NCBI GenBank assembly: GCA_030844895.1
Contig: CM061233.1
Location: 65,063,190-65,127,189 of the forward strand
Length of the DNA: 64,000 nt
Direction of reading: 5' to 3'
Origin: Ambrosia x helenae
Taxonomy: Eukaryota; Streptophyta; Magnoliopsida; Asterales; Asteraceae
In this document: positions 36,286-49,339 of the stretch, piece by piece
Layout of the letters: every line of letters begins with the position of its first letter
Position numbering within the stretch: the stretch's first letter is position 1
The notes under the pieces: model-generated
What the model was told of the DNA's origin: nothing
Database searches by the model: none
What the model saw: the letters and a program-made list of their open reading frames with translations, nothing else
Position numbers and translations under genes: made by a program

Positions 36286-37142
36286 ATATATTTTTTTAAA
36301 TAGAAAGCTCATTTAACACTTAAAAGTTGGTCCAATAATCAATTTAAAACTTATAAATTATTAACCCAAGGCCCATAACATTTATAAACCCAATACCTAT
36401 TTAACCTACTAAAATTAAAAAAAAAACAACGCTATTCGCCAATTCTTTCTATTTGGTGGCAACTGCAAAAGAATATCGAGATTCCAAATTCAATTTACAA
36501 TTGTGAGGAATGTTTATCATTCTCTATGGCTACCACATGTTTTTATCCCACCCATCTAGATTGTGATTTTAAGTTTAATCTTTAAGATTTTGGTTATAAA
36601 ATTTATTTTTATGGTTTTTTTAACTTTCATTTGTGCGTGATTACTTTGTTGGGTATCTGGGTTTTGTGTATTTTTTATGCTTGTCGGTGGATTGATGAAC
36701 TATTATTCCAATTAGGTGTTCTGTTGTGCACTAAAATTGAGTGTAATTACTTAATTAGGTGATTTTTAAATATTTAGAAGTGGGGTTTTGTTGAAGCTTA
36801 AGGGGCATATTTTTTAACGGCTCATATAGGACACATAGTGATTAATCAGTAATTACTTAGTGAACCTCCGACTAGTGATTAATCATAGGCTAGGCACGAG
36901 TATTAAATCCATGTGTGCAAACATGTAGAAATGATTGCACAAATATGTATGTAAAGGAAAATTACGGTTAATAATATGTTTTTAAAAGTTTACAAACGTG
37001 CGCATACGTGTTTAAATTTGTGAATCTAGTTGATTCCAATTAGGTAATGAACTATTCAACTAGTGCTCATCTAATTTAGATCCACAAATAGAAACAAGAC
37101 GTAGTTGTGTGCAAGAAATTTCGCTCCTGATATTCCTGTTAG
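36286..37142. other. Unassigned sequence before the CACTA element
   Basis: AT-rich, without convincing ORFs or repeats. It is probably host DNA or an old element. It continues at 49769 on the far side of the CACTA element. Confidence 0.35.
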
Positions 37143-37396
37143 CACTACAAGAATATTGGCATTTAGCGACGACACCTTTAGCGGCGACCTGGCTAGGTGT
37201 CGTCGCTAATGATCTAATCTCCACCAACCAACATCAGAGCTAATCATAGCTGTCCAATTCGTTAGAGATCGAAGTTTAGGGTTTGTTCGTACGTTCAAGG
37301 CAATAGCGGTGACCATGTCACCGCTAAAAGTTGAAAAATATTTCATCTACCCGCTAAACATTATTATTATTCTTTTCCCTCCCTGTTCGATCTTTT

Positions 37397-37438
<42 letters not shown>

Positions 37439-38038
37439 CTCCCCTCCTCTCAATCTCTCGCTACCACCACCTCCGAACCACCACTAGTACCCCTCTCCTC
37501 CCTCAACCACCACCACCTCCGAACCACCTCTCTCGGCCACCACCACCATCAGGTTAGAATTTTTTCTCTTTTTTCTTTTTTTTTTTGTTTTTTTTCTTAT
37601 GTTTCGTGTTTTTTATTTATTTTGTGTTTTTTTTCTTTTTTTTTCTGTTTTTTATTTTATTTTTTTAGTTTTTTTCTTTTTTCTTTTTGTTTATTTTTAT
37701 TTTATTTTTTGATAATATGTTTGTATGAAATGACCGATCTAGTGAAGAACATGAAGTTTCGCCGCCGCTGATTGTTTTTATTATCTTTTAATTTATATTA
37801 TTAGTATTAGGTTTGTATATATGTGTGTAAGTAGGTATATATGTGTATTTAGGTATGTATATTTATATTAAATTGTGTATTTTTATTTAAAAAATATATT
37901 ATGTATATATATTTAAAAAAAAAGATATATGTAAGTAAATATGTATTTTTAAAAAAAATACATAATATATAAATATTTTTAAAAAATATATTATATATTT
38001 AGATTTTTTTAAAAATATATTATATGTGTGTGTATGTA
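37143..38038 (+). mobile_element. CACTA 5' end region
   Basis: Terminal and subterminal repeats, then a (CT)n tract at about 37400-37434, a CCACCACC-rich stretch and long T-rich and TA-rich sequence. The ORF at 37309-37557 is built from the simple repeats and is not credible. The LARD inserted at a TATG-type microsatellite near 38025-38038. Confidence 0.7.
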
Positions 38039-41000
38039 TGTAACATTCACCATTTTTCTTAATAATTAATTATAACTTTAGGGACTTAAAATGCCAATGA
38101 TCCACCATTTTTCTCAATTTCCCTCCCATGATCATACATGGCCGTTTGGTGATGTTATGTCAATATACTTAGTCAAGCCAATTGTGAACCTAAAAATCGT
38201 GATTCTTTTATGTTTGCTTTTGTGTTGTTTTTTTTTTCATAGGTTCATAATCTCATTTGACCTGGTCTGTGTCCTTATTGTTTGTTCTTTTCTTATACTT
38301 CTAATTTCTTTTCATTGACTTTTCCATGTGAGTCTTAATTCATATCTAGAGTGGGTTAATCCAACATTTCACTGTCCAAGATTGGAAGGGTTTTCTCGTT
38401 CATCCGATACACATTTTATTCAACCATAATACACTATGCCCTACCTTATACCTTGTGTGGGACACAGTATGATCTCAAAAAAAAAAGAAAAAAAAAACGA
38501 TGTCTTGACAATTTTCATATTAGCTCCACCAAATACTTAATCAGCACATTGTTTATTCAAACTACCCACCATTAGTGATTGCTGGTAATAAATATTTTGA
38601 AATTACTCATGTCTAACATGTAGTTGGGAATTCCTCAAACATTTCGCATTTAAAGCAAGTAAATAATAGTGTTCAATAAATAAAATGGGGTTTACAAAAT
38701 CGACAGAAAATTTAAAAATATAAAGATTTTCTTAAAATTTATCATGGGCACCTGGGATCATCGAAGCAATACTCTGCAACCATGCACTTTTCAACACAAG
38801 TCAAGTAATACTCTGCAACCTTAAGGACATCGAAGCAAGCGAACCATAAAGCGTGAGCCTTGTTGGTCAACTTCATCACCTCGATATCACCACAGAGTGA
38901 TTAAATTTAACTCATTCGTTTTAGTTCATAAAATGTTTTCTCGTATGTTTGGATTTTAAATCAGTGTTTAATGTATTTGGCTTTCAACTTTAATGTCTTA
39001 ATCATGTGTTCTCTTATACTTGATGGAAGATGTGACCCCGTGACATGTGACGTACGAGTATCTTGTAACACGAAAATTTTCTAACATTTCTCAAAACGTG
39101 AGACTTGATTTTCTTGTTCAAAGTAATTAATATGGTCATTTATGGTGTTTAAAACCAAGGAATTTTCATAAAACCTACAAATTTGATTTATTTTGTGATT
39201 TAGACATTCTCATGGAGACACGAAAATTGGAACTTCACTTTAAATTCGATCTTTGATCATAACACTTTCCACACTCACATATTTTCTTAAACTCGAAATC
39301 ATTAGACAGGATCAATTTGTACTTTATGTTTATAGATGGAAATTCTTAACATGCTATCGTTTCATCAGAATGTTACATAAGCGTTGACCTAGATTGCAAG
39401 TTGCTTGTTATGTTTGCACGGATTCGGTATGCCTTAGTCTTCATGTTATACCTAGACCTTATGTGAATCTTGATTACACATAAACAACCTATATGTCTAT
39501 TTGTGTTACGATCTTCATACACTTATAAATGAATGTTATAATTGGTTCAATACAATATTGTGTTGCATGATTACATATGCCTTCTTGATACCTTATTTTC
39601 AAAATACGTGATATGTGAACATTAATTATATGATTTACTTATGAGAAATCGTAATATTTGCATATTTTTGGATTCATATTTGGTTAACAATATAGGTTAT
39701 TCATATCCCTGAACTAAACATGTGATAGTTTCTCTCTGCGCAAACATTTAGACTGTGGACACTTGATACACCAAATAACATAGAAAATCAACGAACTAAC
39801 TAGTGTTCATGTTAGAGTTGAGGTGTGAAAGTATTTCTTTCACTCGTGAATTAATGAACCAAGTTAGTGTTCGTGCTCGTGTTGACGTGTTAAGTATTCT
39901 TATAACATAGAAGCTTGCGAGAAAAGCTAGTTATCAGGTTGGAATATGTTTTTGAATTGATGGAAACTAAGGGTATCCTTACTCTGCCATAGTGTGTGTC
40001 TAGTGTCTTGTAGTCTAACGCAGTGAATGGGTTATCTTAGGAGGTGAACCTGGTGAAGGGAAGGACCTCATCATACCCTAGCTGTGTGTAAAACATGACA
40101 CCCCTCTTTTTGCATAGTCTTCAAACTTTCAGTCGTTTCAAAGTGTTGAGTTAGTGTCATAGAAGGACATAACACCCTAGTGTAAGGTAAATTGGCGATT
40201 GCGGTCCGGAACGTAATCATAAATTTACAGGTACATTGAGGTGGTGTGAAATTCTATTAGGGTTTTAGGAGAAATTTCCAGTACGTTATCGAAGTATTAA
40301 AGGTGTGGTGGGTTAGCTGCGGTACACCCTATATATAAACACTGATGGTGCATCGGGAATGAGACTGGAAATTAAACCAAGAACAAACCCTTGTGTCCAT
40401 AGTCTAGATTATTCATTTCAAACCTAAACATAAACATAAACATAAACATTGTGTTTGAATTCAACATCTATTCTTTGAGTATGGTGATAGTCCCTGCAAA
40501 GTTCTTACCATTCTTTCTAATCTTGAGTAATCTTAGTTAGTGACTCCATCGTAGTCATTCTCTCCATGATCAAAACATGCATCGCTCTCCTAATAATCAT
40601 TATCAGTATGATTTAGTGCTACTAAGATCTTGCAAAGCTCTTAGTGTCTCTTGAACCTCGAACGTTATGGTAGACCTTAAACAAAAACCAACCTCCTATC
40701 ACCTTTCAAATCAAACATAGAACGGATGATACTTTCGTATTTCAAGTCTTTTTTGTTTCTTCCTAAACCTAACATCATAATACGTAACAATATTTCCATT
40801 TTATCCAATACTAACAAATCCATTTAATCATTTTATGGTGTATTTAAGCAAGCCTAATTAAAACCTTTGTTTTTTTCTCAATCTTAACTTAAAACGCTTG
40901 CCAGAAAATTCTTAAATTCCTCAAACTTTGCGTTTTCCTAACCAATCATAAAACTAACAGCAACATCTTAACCTTTAAAAAACCAATGTAAAAGTTTTCT

Positions 41001-41042
41001 AAAAAAAAATTTCGAGATGAAATTTCCTAAAGTATGGGAGAC

Positions 41043-43514
41043 TGTAACATTCATCATTTTTCTCAATAATTAATTATAACTTTAGGGACTTAAAATGCCA
41101 ATGATCCAAAATAGTAAAACGCCTAAAGCGTAATTGAACGGTAACGTTTGGGGTAGAACTATACTACCTGGAATTTTGAAACTTTAAAAGACTCGATTTA
41201 TTATTTCGGACTTTGTTAAACGATTATAATTCGGCGTATAACTGAACAATTATGTGGAGATATATACTGAACGCGTCAATAATAATATATGATCATGAAA
41301 CAAATAACACATTAAACAATAGTTACCTGTTAAATAAAATTAACTTTGGCTAAAACATCTAGTAATATTTGTTTTAGAAAATAAATATGTCTTATTTAAG
41401 TATATCATCATATTTAAAGGAATTCATTGCTTTGAAAAGAGTTACAATAACATTACTTCTTGGCTATTAAATGGAATAATTAGAACTAAATGTGGAGTAA
41501 ATTAAATTAACTACAAGATAGAGCTTTTGGCTTGTTTATAACCAAAAACATCATGACAAACAGCCATACCTCAAAAACTCTCTCTACTTATTCTTGTAAT
41601 CCAAACCCCAACAAATAACTTTTCTCCTTGACTTACACCCATCATGGCGCATCTCCGCTCATGACGAACATACTAGCAAAACGTGAGTTGTTTGAGTGAC
41701 TATTCAAACCGTACCAAAGGTTCGATTCGATTTTAGAAGCTCTAAATATATTGGGCGCGATCAATATATTGTCTAACTTTAGGTAAGCATCTATTTTTTT
41801 TTCACGGATTTGTGTTCATATAATATACATTAACACACTAAACGTGATGCCTTGTTAAGCAAATTGTGTTTTGTTTAGATCACCAACAAATATATAAGGG
41901 TTTTAACTATAAAACATTTAGTTCTACTTATAAGTTATGACCAGCCAACATTTACAGCCACTGCTTTACATATTTTTATTTAACATGTTCTACGCTTATA
42001 AAGTAAATTCATATACATATATGTATTTATAAACTACATGAATCTCATCATTTAGTTAACAAGGTTTCAAACTGAATTTTATATTTCATAAATATTTAAA
42101 TACCCGTTTATTTGATCATAGATACTATTGGGTTCATTAACTTTAAATTTATAATTTAGTGTTCATAAACTTAGTAATTTATGTTTGATAAGTTTACAAA
42201 TAAATTATAATATTGTTGATCATTTTTTTTTTGTGGTAAAAGGTAAATGTTTTCCAAAATGGCCTGGCTGGTTTAATAACGTGTGTATATATTACGATAC
42301 ATGTTAAAATATTATTATTAAGTTTTTTCATTGATATGTCTACCATTTGTGTTATTTATTATATAATACATTTTTCCTTAAAAAATATACTTAAATAATA
42401 CTGTGTCAAAAATGAGTTGATTTACTCAATTAGTCGTATAGACGTTTACTAATCAACCGGGTTCATGAATGAACGTAAATAGAGTTCATTTAAAAACATA
42501 GGTTAAAGTATTTCTATTTGAACTCAAATAGTTGTGTTGATTATTAAAAGTGCATATATATTGTTTTTTTCTAAAAAGAATTCTACGCTTTCTATTTCGC
42601 AAATTGAACTAGAGGAAATGTTAGTTTAAATAAAACTATTAGTGAATTAGTATAATAATGACAACGATAATAACACAAATCAAAGGTTACACATTTTTAC
42701 GCGAACACTATAAAATAGCATTAGCAGACCTAAATCATTATTCTCAATTTACTTAGGTTCAAGCGTAATTCATTTATTCTCGTTGACTTCGTCGTATTCT
42801 AGCAAGTCCATCACAATCAAGGTGAGTATACTTATCCCCCTTTTTCGTTTTCTTACACTTTTGGGGTGAAACATGTACACCTGTGAAACTTACACTTACA
42901 AATATTCATAAAAGTTTTACATACAATTCTTACACGTGTTATGCTTTGAATTCTTGAGCTTTATGCTTAAACATAAACTTAGTATACTTGCAAACATTAC
43001 AAAATCATCAACTTAGCTAGCCGACTTTAACAATGGATAGCGCTATTTGAATTGATAACTCGCCTAGTGGAAAGTACCTATGGTGGTGGGAAGTCCTAGG
43101 TCATTGTTAATGCTTTAAACTTTGTCTCATAAGAGGTTTGATTTTGGCCCGTGTTGTGTACTTACGTGTTTTCCATAATTTCCTTGAATGATTCATGACA
43201 CTTGAATTGTAAACATTTTTTTTATACTTATACTATATGTACACAAAACTAAGTGTACTCACCAGTATTATTGTTGACGTTGTATTTTGTACATGTTTCA
43301 GGAGACGCTTGATGATATCACATAGGCATTGGGACTTAGTTGAATAAAACAAACATATTTCATGAGTTGTTTTGAGACTTGATGTATTTCTTATTTTCTT
43401 TGTTTGACATTTGAATCTTTAACTTAATAATATTTACACTTTAGTACCATGAGCTTTTGAACAATCGTCACTACGTGACACCTCGATGTTTCCGCCATCG
43501 GTTGGGGTGTTACA
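41043..43514 (+). repeat. Full LTR of LARD
   Basis: 2,472 bp, TGTAACATTC to GGGTGTTACA. Purine-rich AGTATGGGAGAC precedes it and the primer site follows, so it acts as 3' LTR of one unit and 5' LTR of the next. Near its 3' end, caccagtattattgttgac and catgtttcagg resemble the equivalent part of the Tekay LTRs (sense caccagcattatatgttgac, catgttttctcagg). Confidence 0.85.
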
Positions 43515-45600
43515 GATTGGTATCAGAGCCGTGGTTATAGGGAATTAGGTTATTAGTAAATGACCTAGACTATAACTAAGAACCTGTACTTGACCTTACT
43601 TGTGTTTATTTGTTTATTTGCTCCACTAATCTTTCTCCTTTGTCACCTCTCATTCTTTCCTCTAACTCTCTCCATTTCTTTCTTTCTTCATCATGGGCTT
43701 TGAGGATGACTTCACTTGAGAAAAGGTCTACATTTTGGAGCATGTTGGATATTCTTAGCTTAATTGTCTAACCTCATTTTTCTTTAAGTTGTTATCCCTT
43801 TAAAGTGTTGAACTCTACATGAGAGAACACGTGTAATCTCGAAGGGTGAATGCATATACACTGGGTTTTCTGGCATAGGCAAAGCATAGCGCATAAATCA
43901 TAATCAACCGATAGACCCGTTATGCTTATCTGGGGATTACAGGAGTGAGTGTCCACCTATAGACTAAAGCACGTCTTCATTAATCTCCAACCGAGTTCGA
44001 TTCTTTGAACAAACAAGGTTTTGTTGGGTCTTATGACTAGACAAGAACATTCCAATATTTTATGTTTCATCGTTGATCTCTCATTTTTATGATAAACTAT
44101 ATTATACATTATATTTTATGAGTTCCATGTTACAATTTCATTTTCTCGCATAATTATTTGACCATAAGTTACAATTTTCATTAGCATCAAATCTATTTTC
44201 TAAGTTACATTACACTATTATGCATACTTCAAATATGGATTGAAAACTTATAATTCCCTTTGAGTTCGATTTTCGTAAGCATCATACCATTATCTCATAA
44301 CCTTTGTTGTTATTCCTCCATGTTACAATTTCCCTCCCATGATCATACATGGCCGTTTGGTGATGTTATGTCAATATACTTAGTCAAGCCAATTGTGAAC
44401 CTAAAAATCGTGATTCCTTTATGTTTGCTTTTGTGTTGTTTTTTTTCATAGGTTCATAAGCTCATTTGACCTGGTCTGTGTCCTTATTGTTTGTTCTTTT
44501 CTTATACTTCTAATTTCTTTTCATTGACTTTTCCATGTGAGTCTTAATTCATATCTAGAGTGGGTTAATCCAACATTTCACTGTCCAAGATTGGAAGGGT
44601 TTTCTCGTTCATCCGATACACATTTTATTCAACCATAATACACTATGCCCTACCTTATACCTTGTGTGGGACACAGTATGATCTCAAAAAAAACAAAAAA
44701 AAAAAAAAAGGATGTCTTGACAATTTTCATATTAGCTCCACCAAATACTTTATCAGCACATTGTTTATTCAAACTACCCACCATTAGTGATTGGTGGTAA
44801 TAAATATTTTGAAATTACTCATGTCTAACATGTAGTTGGGAATTCGTCAAACATTTCGCATTTAAAGCAAGTAAATAATAATGTTCAATAAATAAAATGG
44901 GGTTACAAAATCGACAGAAAATTTAAAAATATAAAGATTTTCTTAAAATTTATCATGGGCACCGGGGATCATCAAAGCAATACTCTGCAACCATGCACTT
45001 TTCAACACAAGTCAAGTAATACTCTGCAACCTTAAGGACATCGAAGCAAGCGAACCATAAAGCGTGAGCCTTGTTGGTCAACTTCATCACCTCGATATCA
45101 CCACAGAGTGATTACATTTAACTCATTCGTTTTAGTTCACAAAATATTTTCTCGTATGTTTGGATTTTAAATCAGTATTTAATGTATTTGGCTTTCAACT
45201 TTAATGTCTTAATCATGTGTTCTCTTATACTTGATGAAAGATGTGACCCCGTGACATGTGACGTACGAGTATCTTGTAAAACCGAAATTTTCTAACATTT
45301 CTCAAAATGTGACACTTGATTTTCTTGTTCAAAGTAATTAATATGGTCATTTATGGTGTTTAAAACCAAGGAATTTTCACAAAACCTACAAATTTGATTT
45401 ATTTTGTGATTTAGACATTCTCATGGAGACATGGAAATTGGAACTTCACTTTAAATTTGATCTTTGATCATAACACTTTCCACACTCACATATTTTCTTA
45501 AACTCGAAATCATTAGACAGGATCAATTTGTACTTTATGTTTATAGATGGAAATTCTTAACATGCTATCATTTCATCAGAATGTTACATAAGTGTTGACC
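43515..45600 (+). mobile_element. LARD internal domain with the unoccupied Tekay-1 site
   Basis: Non-coding. It includes the intact form of the sequence split by Tekay-1: the complement of agtgt is acact at 44212-44216, with continuous flanks. A short frame at 44260-44451 recurs in the other copies (38091, 1129) but diverges by frameshift, so it is not a gene. Confidence 0.8.
43518..43530 (+). promoter_or_regulatory. LARD tRNA primer site
   Basis: TGGTATCAGAGCC, three bases after the LTR, complementary to the 3' end of plant initiator-tRNA-Met. Confidence 0.85.
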
Positions 45601-46383
45601 TAAATCATTATTCTCAATTTACTTAAGTTCAAGCTTAATTCATTTATTCTCGTTGACTTCGTCGTATTCTACCAAGTCCATCACAATCAAGGTGAGTATA
45701 CTTATCCCCTTTTTCGTTTTCTTACACTTTTGGGGTGAAACATGTACACCTATGAAACTTACACTTACAAATATTCATAAACGTTTTTACATACAATTCT
45801 TACACGTGTTATGCTTTGAATTCTTGAGCTTTATGCTTAAACATAAACTTAGTATACTTGCAAACATTACAAAATCATCAACTTAGCTAGCCGACTTTGA
45901 CAATGGATAGCGCTATTTGAATTGGCAACTCGCCTAGTGGAAAGTACCTATGGTGGTGGGAAGTCCTAGGTCATTGTTAACGCTTTAAACTTTGTCTCAT
46001 AAGAGGTTTGATTTTGGCCCGCATTGTGTACTTACGTGTTTTCCATAATTTCCTTGAATGATTCATGACACTTGAATTGTAAACATTTTTTTATACTTAT
46101 ACTATATGTACACAAAACTAAGTGTACTCACCAGCATTATTGTTGACGTTGTATTTTGTACATGTTTCAGGAGACGCTTGATGATATCACATAGGCATTG
46201 GGACTTAGTTGAATAAAACAAACATATTTCATGAGTTGTTTTGAGACTTGATGTATTTCTTATATTCTTTGTTTGACATTTGAATCTTGAACTTAATAAT
46301 ATTTAAACTTTAGTACCATGAGCTTTTGAACAATCGTCACTACGTGACACCTCGATGTTTCCGCCATCGGTTGGGGTGTTACA
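45597..46383 (+). repeat. Truncated 3' LTR of LARD
   Basis: Matches 42727-43514. The join to internal sequence falls at gaccta, which is present in both parents of the junction (near 39388 and 42727). This suggests deletion through short homology. Confidence 0.8.
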
Positions 46384-46416
<33 letters not shown>

Positions 46417-46450
46417 TGTATGTATGTATGAGTGTGTACGTTTGTAAGTA
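46384..46450. repeat. TATG microsatellite
   Basis: About ten consecutive tatg units, then irregular tgtatg. The same type of sequence lies left of the LARD (38025-38038), so the LARD inserted within it. Confidence 0.9.
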
Positions 46451-46457
46451 TGTGTGT

Positions 46458-47001
46458 GTATGTATGTTTATGTGTATTAGAAGAGATTATTGAGATCGGT
46501 TATCCTTATGGGTATAAAACTATCCTATTTCGGTGCAAGTGGTACGATACTCGAGTGGGTGTTAAATATGAAAACAATATCACCAGTATCAGCACAGAAC
46601 GCGAATGGGACAAACAAGATCAAATCGTATTTGCCCGGCAAGCCAAACAAGTGTTCTACATCCAAGAACCATCTCGAGGAAACCAAAATAATAAACATAG
46701 GTGGGTCGTCGAAAATGTTAATCACCGACAAATTTGGGATCGACCACCACAACTCGAGAATGTTTAAAACGTAGACACTGAGTTAGGCGAGGATCTTGAC
46801 GTTGTTCACAATAACTCTTCATCTAATATTGGTCTAATTATTGACTTCCGCCAATACTTTTAAAACATATATTCTCATGCTACTGAGTGTGAGAATATAA
46901 TGGAAGTTGATGCCCCGAGCAATGACGACAGTGAAGTTGCTGATGCTGGGACATATTATGACGAGGACGATCCCGATTATGACGACATGAAGTCTGATTA
47001 A
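46458..47001 (+). pseudogene. CACTA transposase C-terminal remnant (DUF4216-like)
   Basis: The frame from about 46458 reads FRCKWYDTR, VGVKYENNITSIS, then ARQAKQVFYIQEP and WVVENVNHRQIWD. This is the order of the DUF4216 region at the C-terminus of En/Spm-type transposases. That frame stops at 46767. A further frame ends with an acidic tail (YYDEDDPDYDD, stop 46999-47001), as these proteins often do. The catalytic part is not in the window. At least one break lies between the pieces. Confidence 0.7.
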
Positions 47002-47151
47002 AAGACAGTAATTGTTGATGATTTTATTTATTATAATAAATCAATGTTTACTATTTTTACTTCATTTATTACATATAATAATGTGACTAATAAATTTTAT
47101 TTATAATTGCAGGACATCATGATATCATCGTGTGTGGTGCTTGTGTACTTG

Positions 47152-48141
47152 ATGGCTGATGTTATGGGCCTTGGCCACGGCGGAGACGGTGCATGGGGCA
47201 GACGGTGGTAAGTCTTACAGTTCTTTACTGTTTACTATTTTTACTTCATTTTCAATTATAATAATGTGGCTAATTATTTTTAACTCTAATTGCAACCCCC
47301 CCCCCCCTCCGGCAGGAGAACATGGGGCAAGGCAAAATACCTTGCCTTACGAAAAAATCTTGACAACAAAGGCCGGGCAGACATTACATTTGATGAGGCC
47401 GCCACCTGCTTGCCTATAGGCCACCTTGGTAGCTTGCTCACCTGGGAGGCGTCTATGTATATATGGCGTGAGGTCCTATTGGATGTGGAAGGTTAGGATA
47501 ATGTTTCTAAGGTTGATAGAAACAAGTTATTTGAGTTTTTGCAGGTCTGTGATTTGTAAATATATATTCTATATGTTATTTGTTGATTTTTTTCTATCTG
47601 AGTAGCTTGTTTTATTTAATTATTAGAGCAAGTTCAAAATGGATTTCAAAGCTGTTGATGACGATCTCATTGCCAATATAAAACATGGAGACATTATGAC
47701 GGTTGTCAAAAAGCGGTACAACAGCCGCAAACACGAGGCAAAGACACATTATTTGAATATGTCGAGAGATGGTGAGGATGTGGAGGCAGCAAGGCAACTT
47801 CCCCCCGAGGGTATGAAACCTGAAAACTGGCTTCGAGCTTTTGATCACTTCTGCAGTCCAGAACATAAGAGGAAGTCTGCAATTAGCAAAGCCGCCCGTC
47901 AAAAACAAGCGAGCACATACCGAGGTGGAACGAGCTCTTTTGCCAGTCACTGTCAAAAACGGTATATACACACACACATATACATAGACGATAATGATTA
48001 TTTAACTTATAATTTAACTTTTAATGATAAACAGAACATCGAACGGTATGAAGCATACCGTACTGTACATACAAGAAGGCAGGGGACGTTTGATACCCCT
48101 CAGAATGAAGAGAATTATGTAAGAATTTTTTTTATAATCTA

Positions 48142-48194
<53 letters not shown>

Positions 48195-49339
48195 TCTATT
48201 AAATCACTTTTATGAAATACAACACAGGTTAAAGTCACGTATTGAAGCTGAACGTCAGCGGGTCGCCGAAGAAGAAGGAGGAGGAGGAGGAGGAAGCCGC
48301 TCCCAATGGTTGGATTAGGTTGGTATATATTTGTGTATGTTCGTGTTTAGTTTTCATGTTTTTGCGATTGTTTGTTGGGTTTAAAGTAGTTTAAAAATAA
48401 TATTATTTGGGGTGTTTGAAGGTTGGTATATTTGAAGAAGTGTTGGGCAGACGTTGCGGACATGTTCGCGGGATTGGGCATATGCCTTGTCCGAGAGAAA
48501 GCCTTCCGTATCTTACGCCAACGCAACCGCAATTTACACAGGTATGTCTTTGTAGTTTAAATGTTAATGTTTGACCCGTTTGGTATAAATATGTTTAGTA
48601 AGTAGGATATTTGACCCATTTAGTATATATTTGTTGGTAGTTGACCCATTTGGTATAACTATATTTAGTAAATAGGATATTTGACCCATTTGGTATATAT
48701 TTGTAGTTCATTTGTTGATAGTTGACCCATTTGGTATAAATATTTTTAGTAAATAGGATATTTGACCCATTTGGTATATATTTGTAGTTCATTTGTTGAT
48801 AGTTGACCCATTTGGTATAAATATGTTTAGTAAATAGGATATTTGACCCATTTGGTATATATTTGTAGTTCATTTGTTGATAGTTGACCCATTTGGTATA
48901 TATTTGTAGTTCATTTGTTGATAGTTGACCCATTTGGTATAAATATGTTTAATAAATAGGATATTTGACTCATTTGGTATATATTTGTAGTTTAAATGTT
49001 GATAGTTGACCCATTTGGTATATGTTTATAGTTTGACCCATTTGGTTTATGTATGTTTGCTAAATGTTAACATTTGACCTGTTTGGTATAAATATGTGTA
49101 GTAAATAGGATATTTGACCCATTTGGTATATATTTGTAGTTATTTATTGATAGTTGACCCATTTGGTATAAATATATTTGTAGGAGCAACTTAATGCCAT
49201 GATGACGAATCCTCAATTCCAAGTACAAATGCTTCAAATGTGTAATCAATTTTTCTAATCTCAAAACTTTGGAAATCAAGGCGGAAGCGGCAATAGTGGC
49301 GATCACGACAACGACGACGATGAAGACGTAGATGTTTAG
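47152..49339 (+). pseudogene. CACTA second gene, TnpA/Transposase_24-like, split and mutated
   Basis: Exon-like pieces. 47152-47207 starts at ATG and ends at GTAAGT. 47316-47544, after a CCGGCAG acceptor, has RTWGKAKYLALRKNL. From 47627 comes KRYNSRKHEAKTHYL, then CSPEHKRKSAISKAARQK and YRGGTSSFASHCQKR, the core of the Transposase_24 (Ptta/En/Spm) family. From 48035 comes RYEAYRTVHTRRQGTF. Near 48232-48318 is a Glu/Gly-rich end. A last piece (49185-49339) has an Asp-rich tail. A TAG at 47494-47496 and a TAA in the last piece interrupt it. In active elements such proteins bind the terminal repeats. Confidence 0.65.
48560..49190. repeat. Minisatellite inside the CACTA second gene
   Basis: Irregular tandem copies, roughly 70-85 bases each with shorter partial units, of phrases such as aggatatttgacccatttgg and tagttcatttgttgatagtt. 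About seven copies lie between two exon-like pieces, so they probably expand an intron. A (GT)n tract also lies at about 48163-48190. Confidence 0.85.

Larger units (their letters stand above)
38039..46383 (+). mobile_element. LARD tandem: LTR-internal-LTR-internal-LTR
   Basis: A non-coding LTR element in an unusual three-LTR form. Parts: first about 65-75 bases of an LTR (38039 to about 38110); internal sequence to 41042; a full LTR (41043-43514); internal sequence 43515-45600; and the last 787 bases of an LTR (45597-46383). LTR ends are TGTAACATTC and GGGTGTTACA. Flanks are atgta and atata, a possible 5 bp duplication with one mismatch inside a microsatellite. The two internal segments overlap at about 38110-39390 and 44328-45600. 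Together they imply an internal domain of about 3.7 kb without coding capacity. Confidence 0.85.

Noticed and set aside
37309..37557. ORF at the CACTA 5' end
   Set aside because: It is composed of (CT)n and CCACC simple repeats.
44260..44451. Small ORF shared by three LARD copies
   Set aside because: The copies diverge by frameshift after about 45 codons and there is no start context or domain; shared only by descent of the element.
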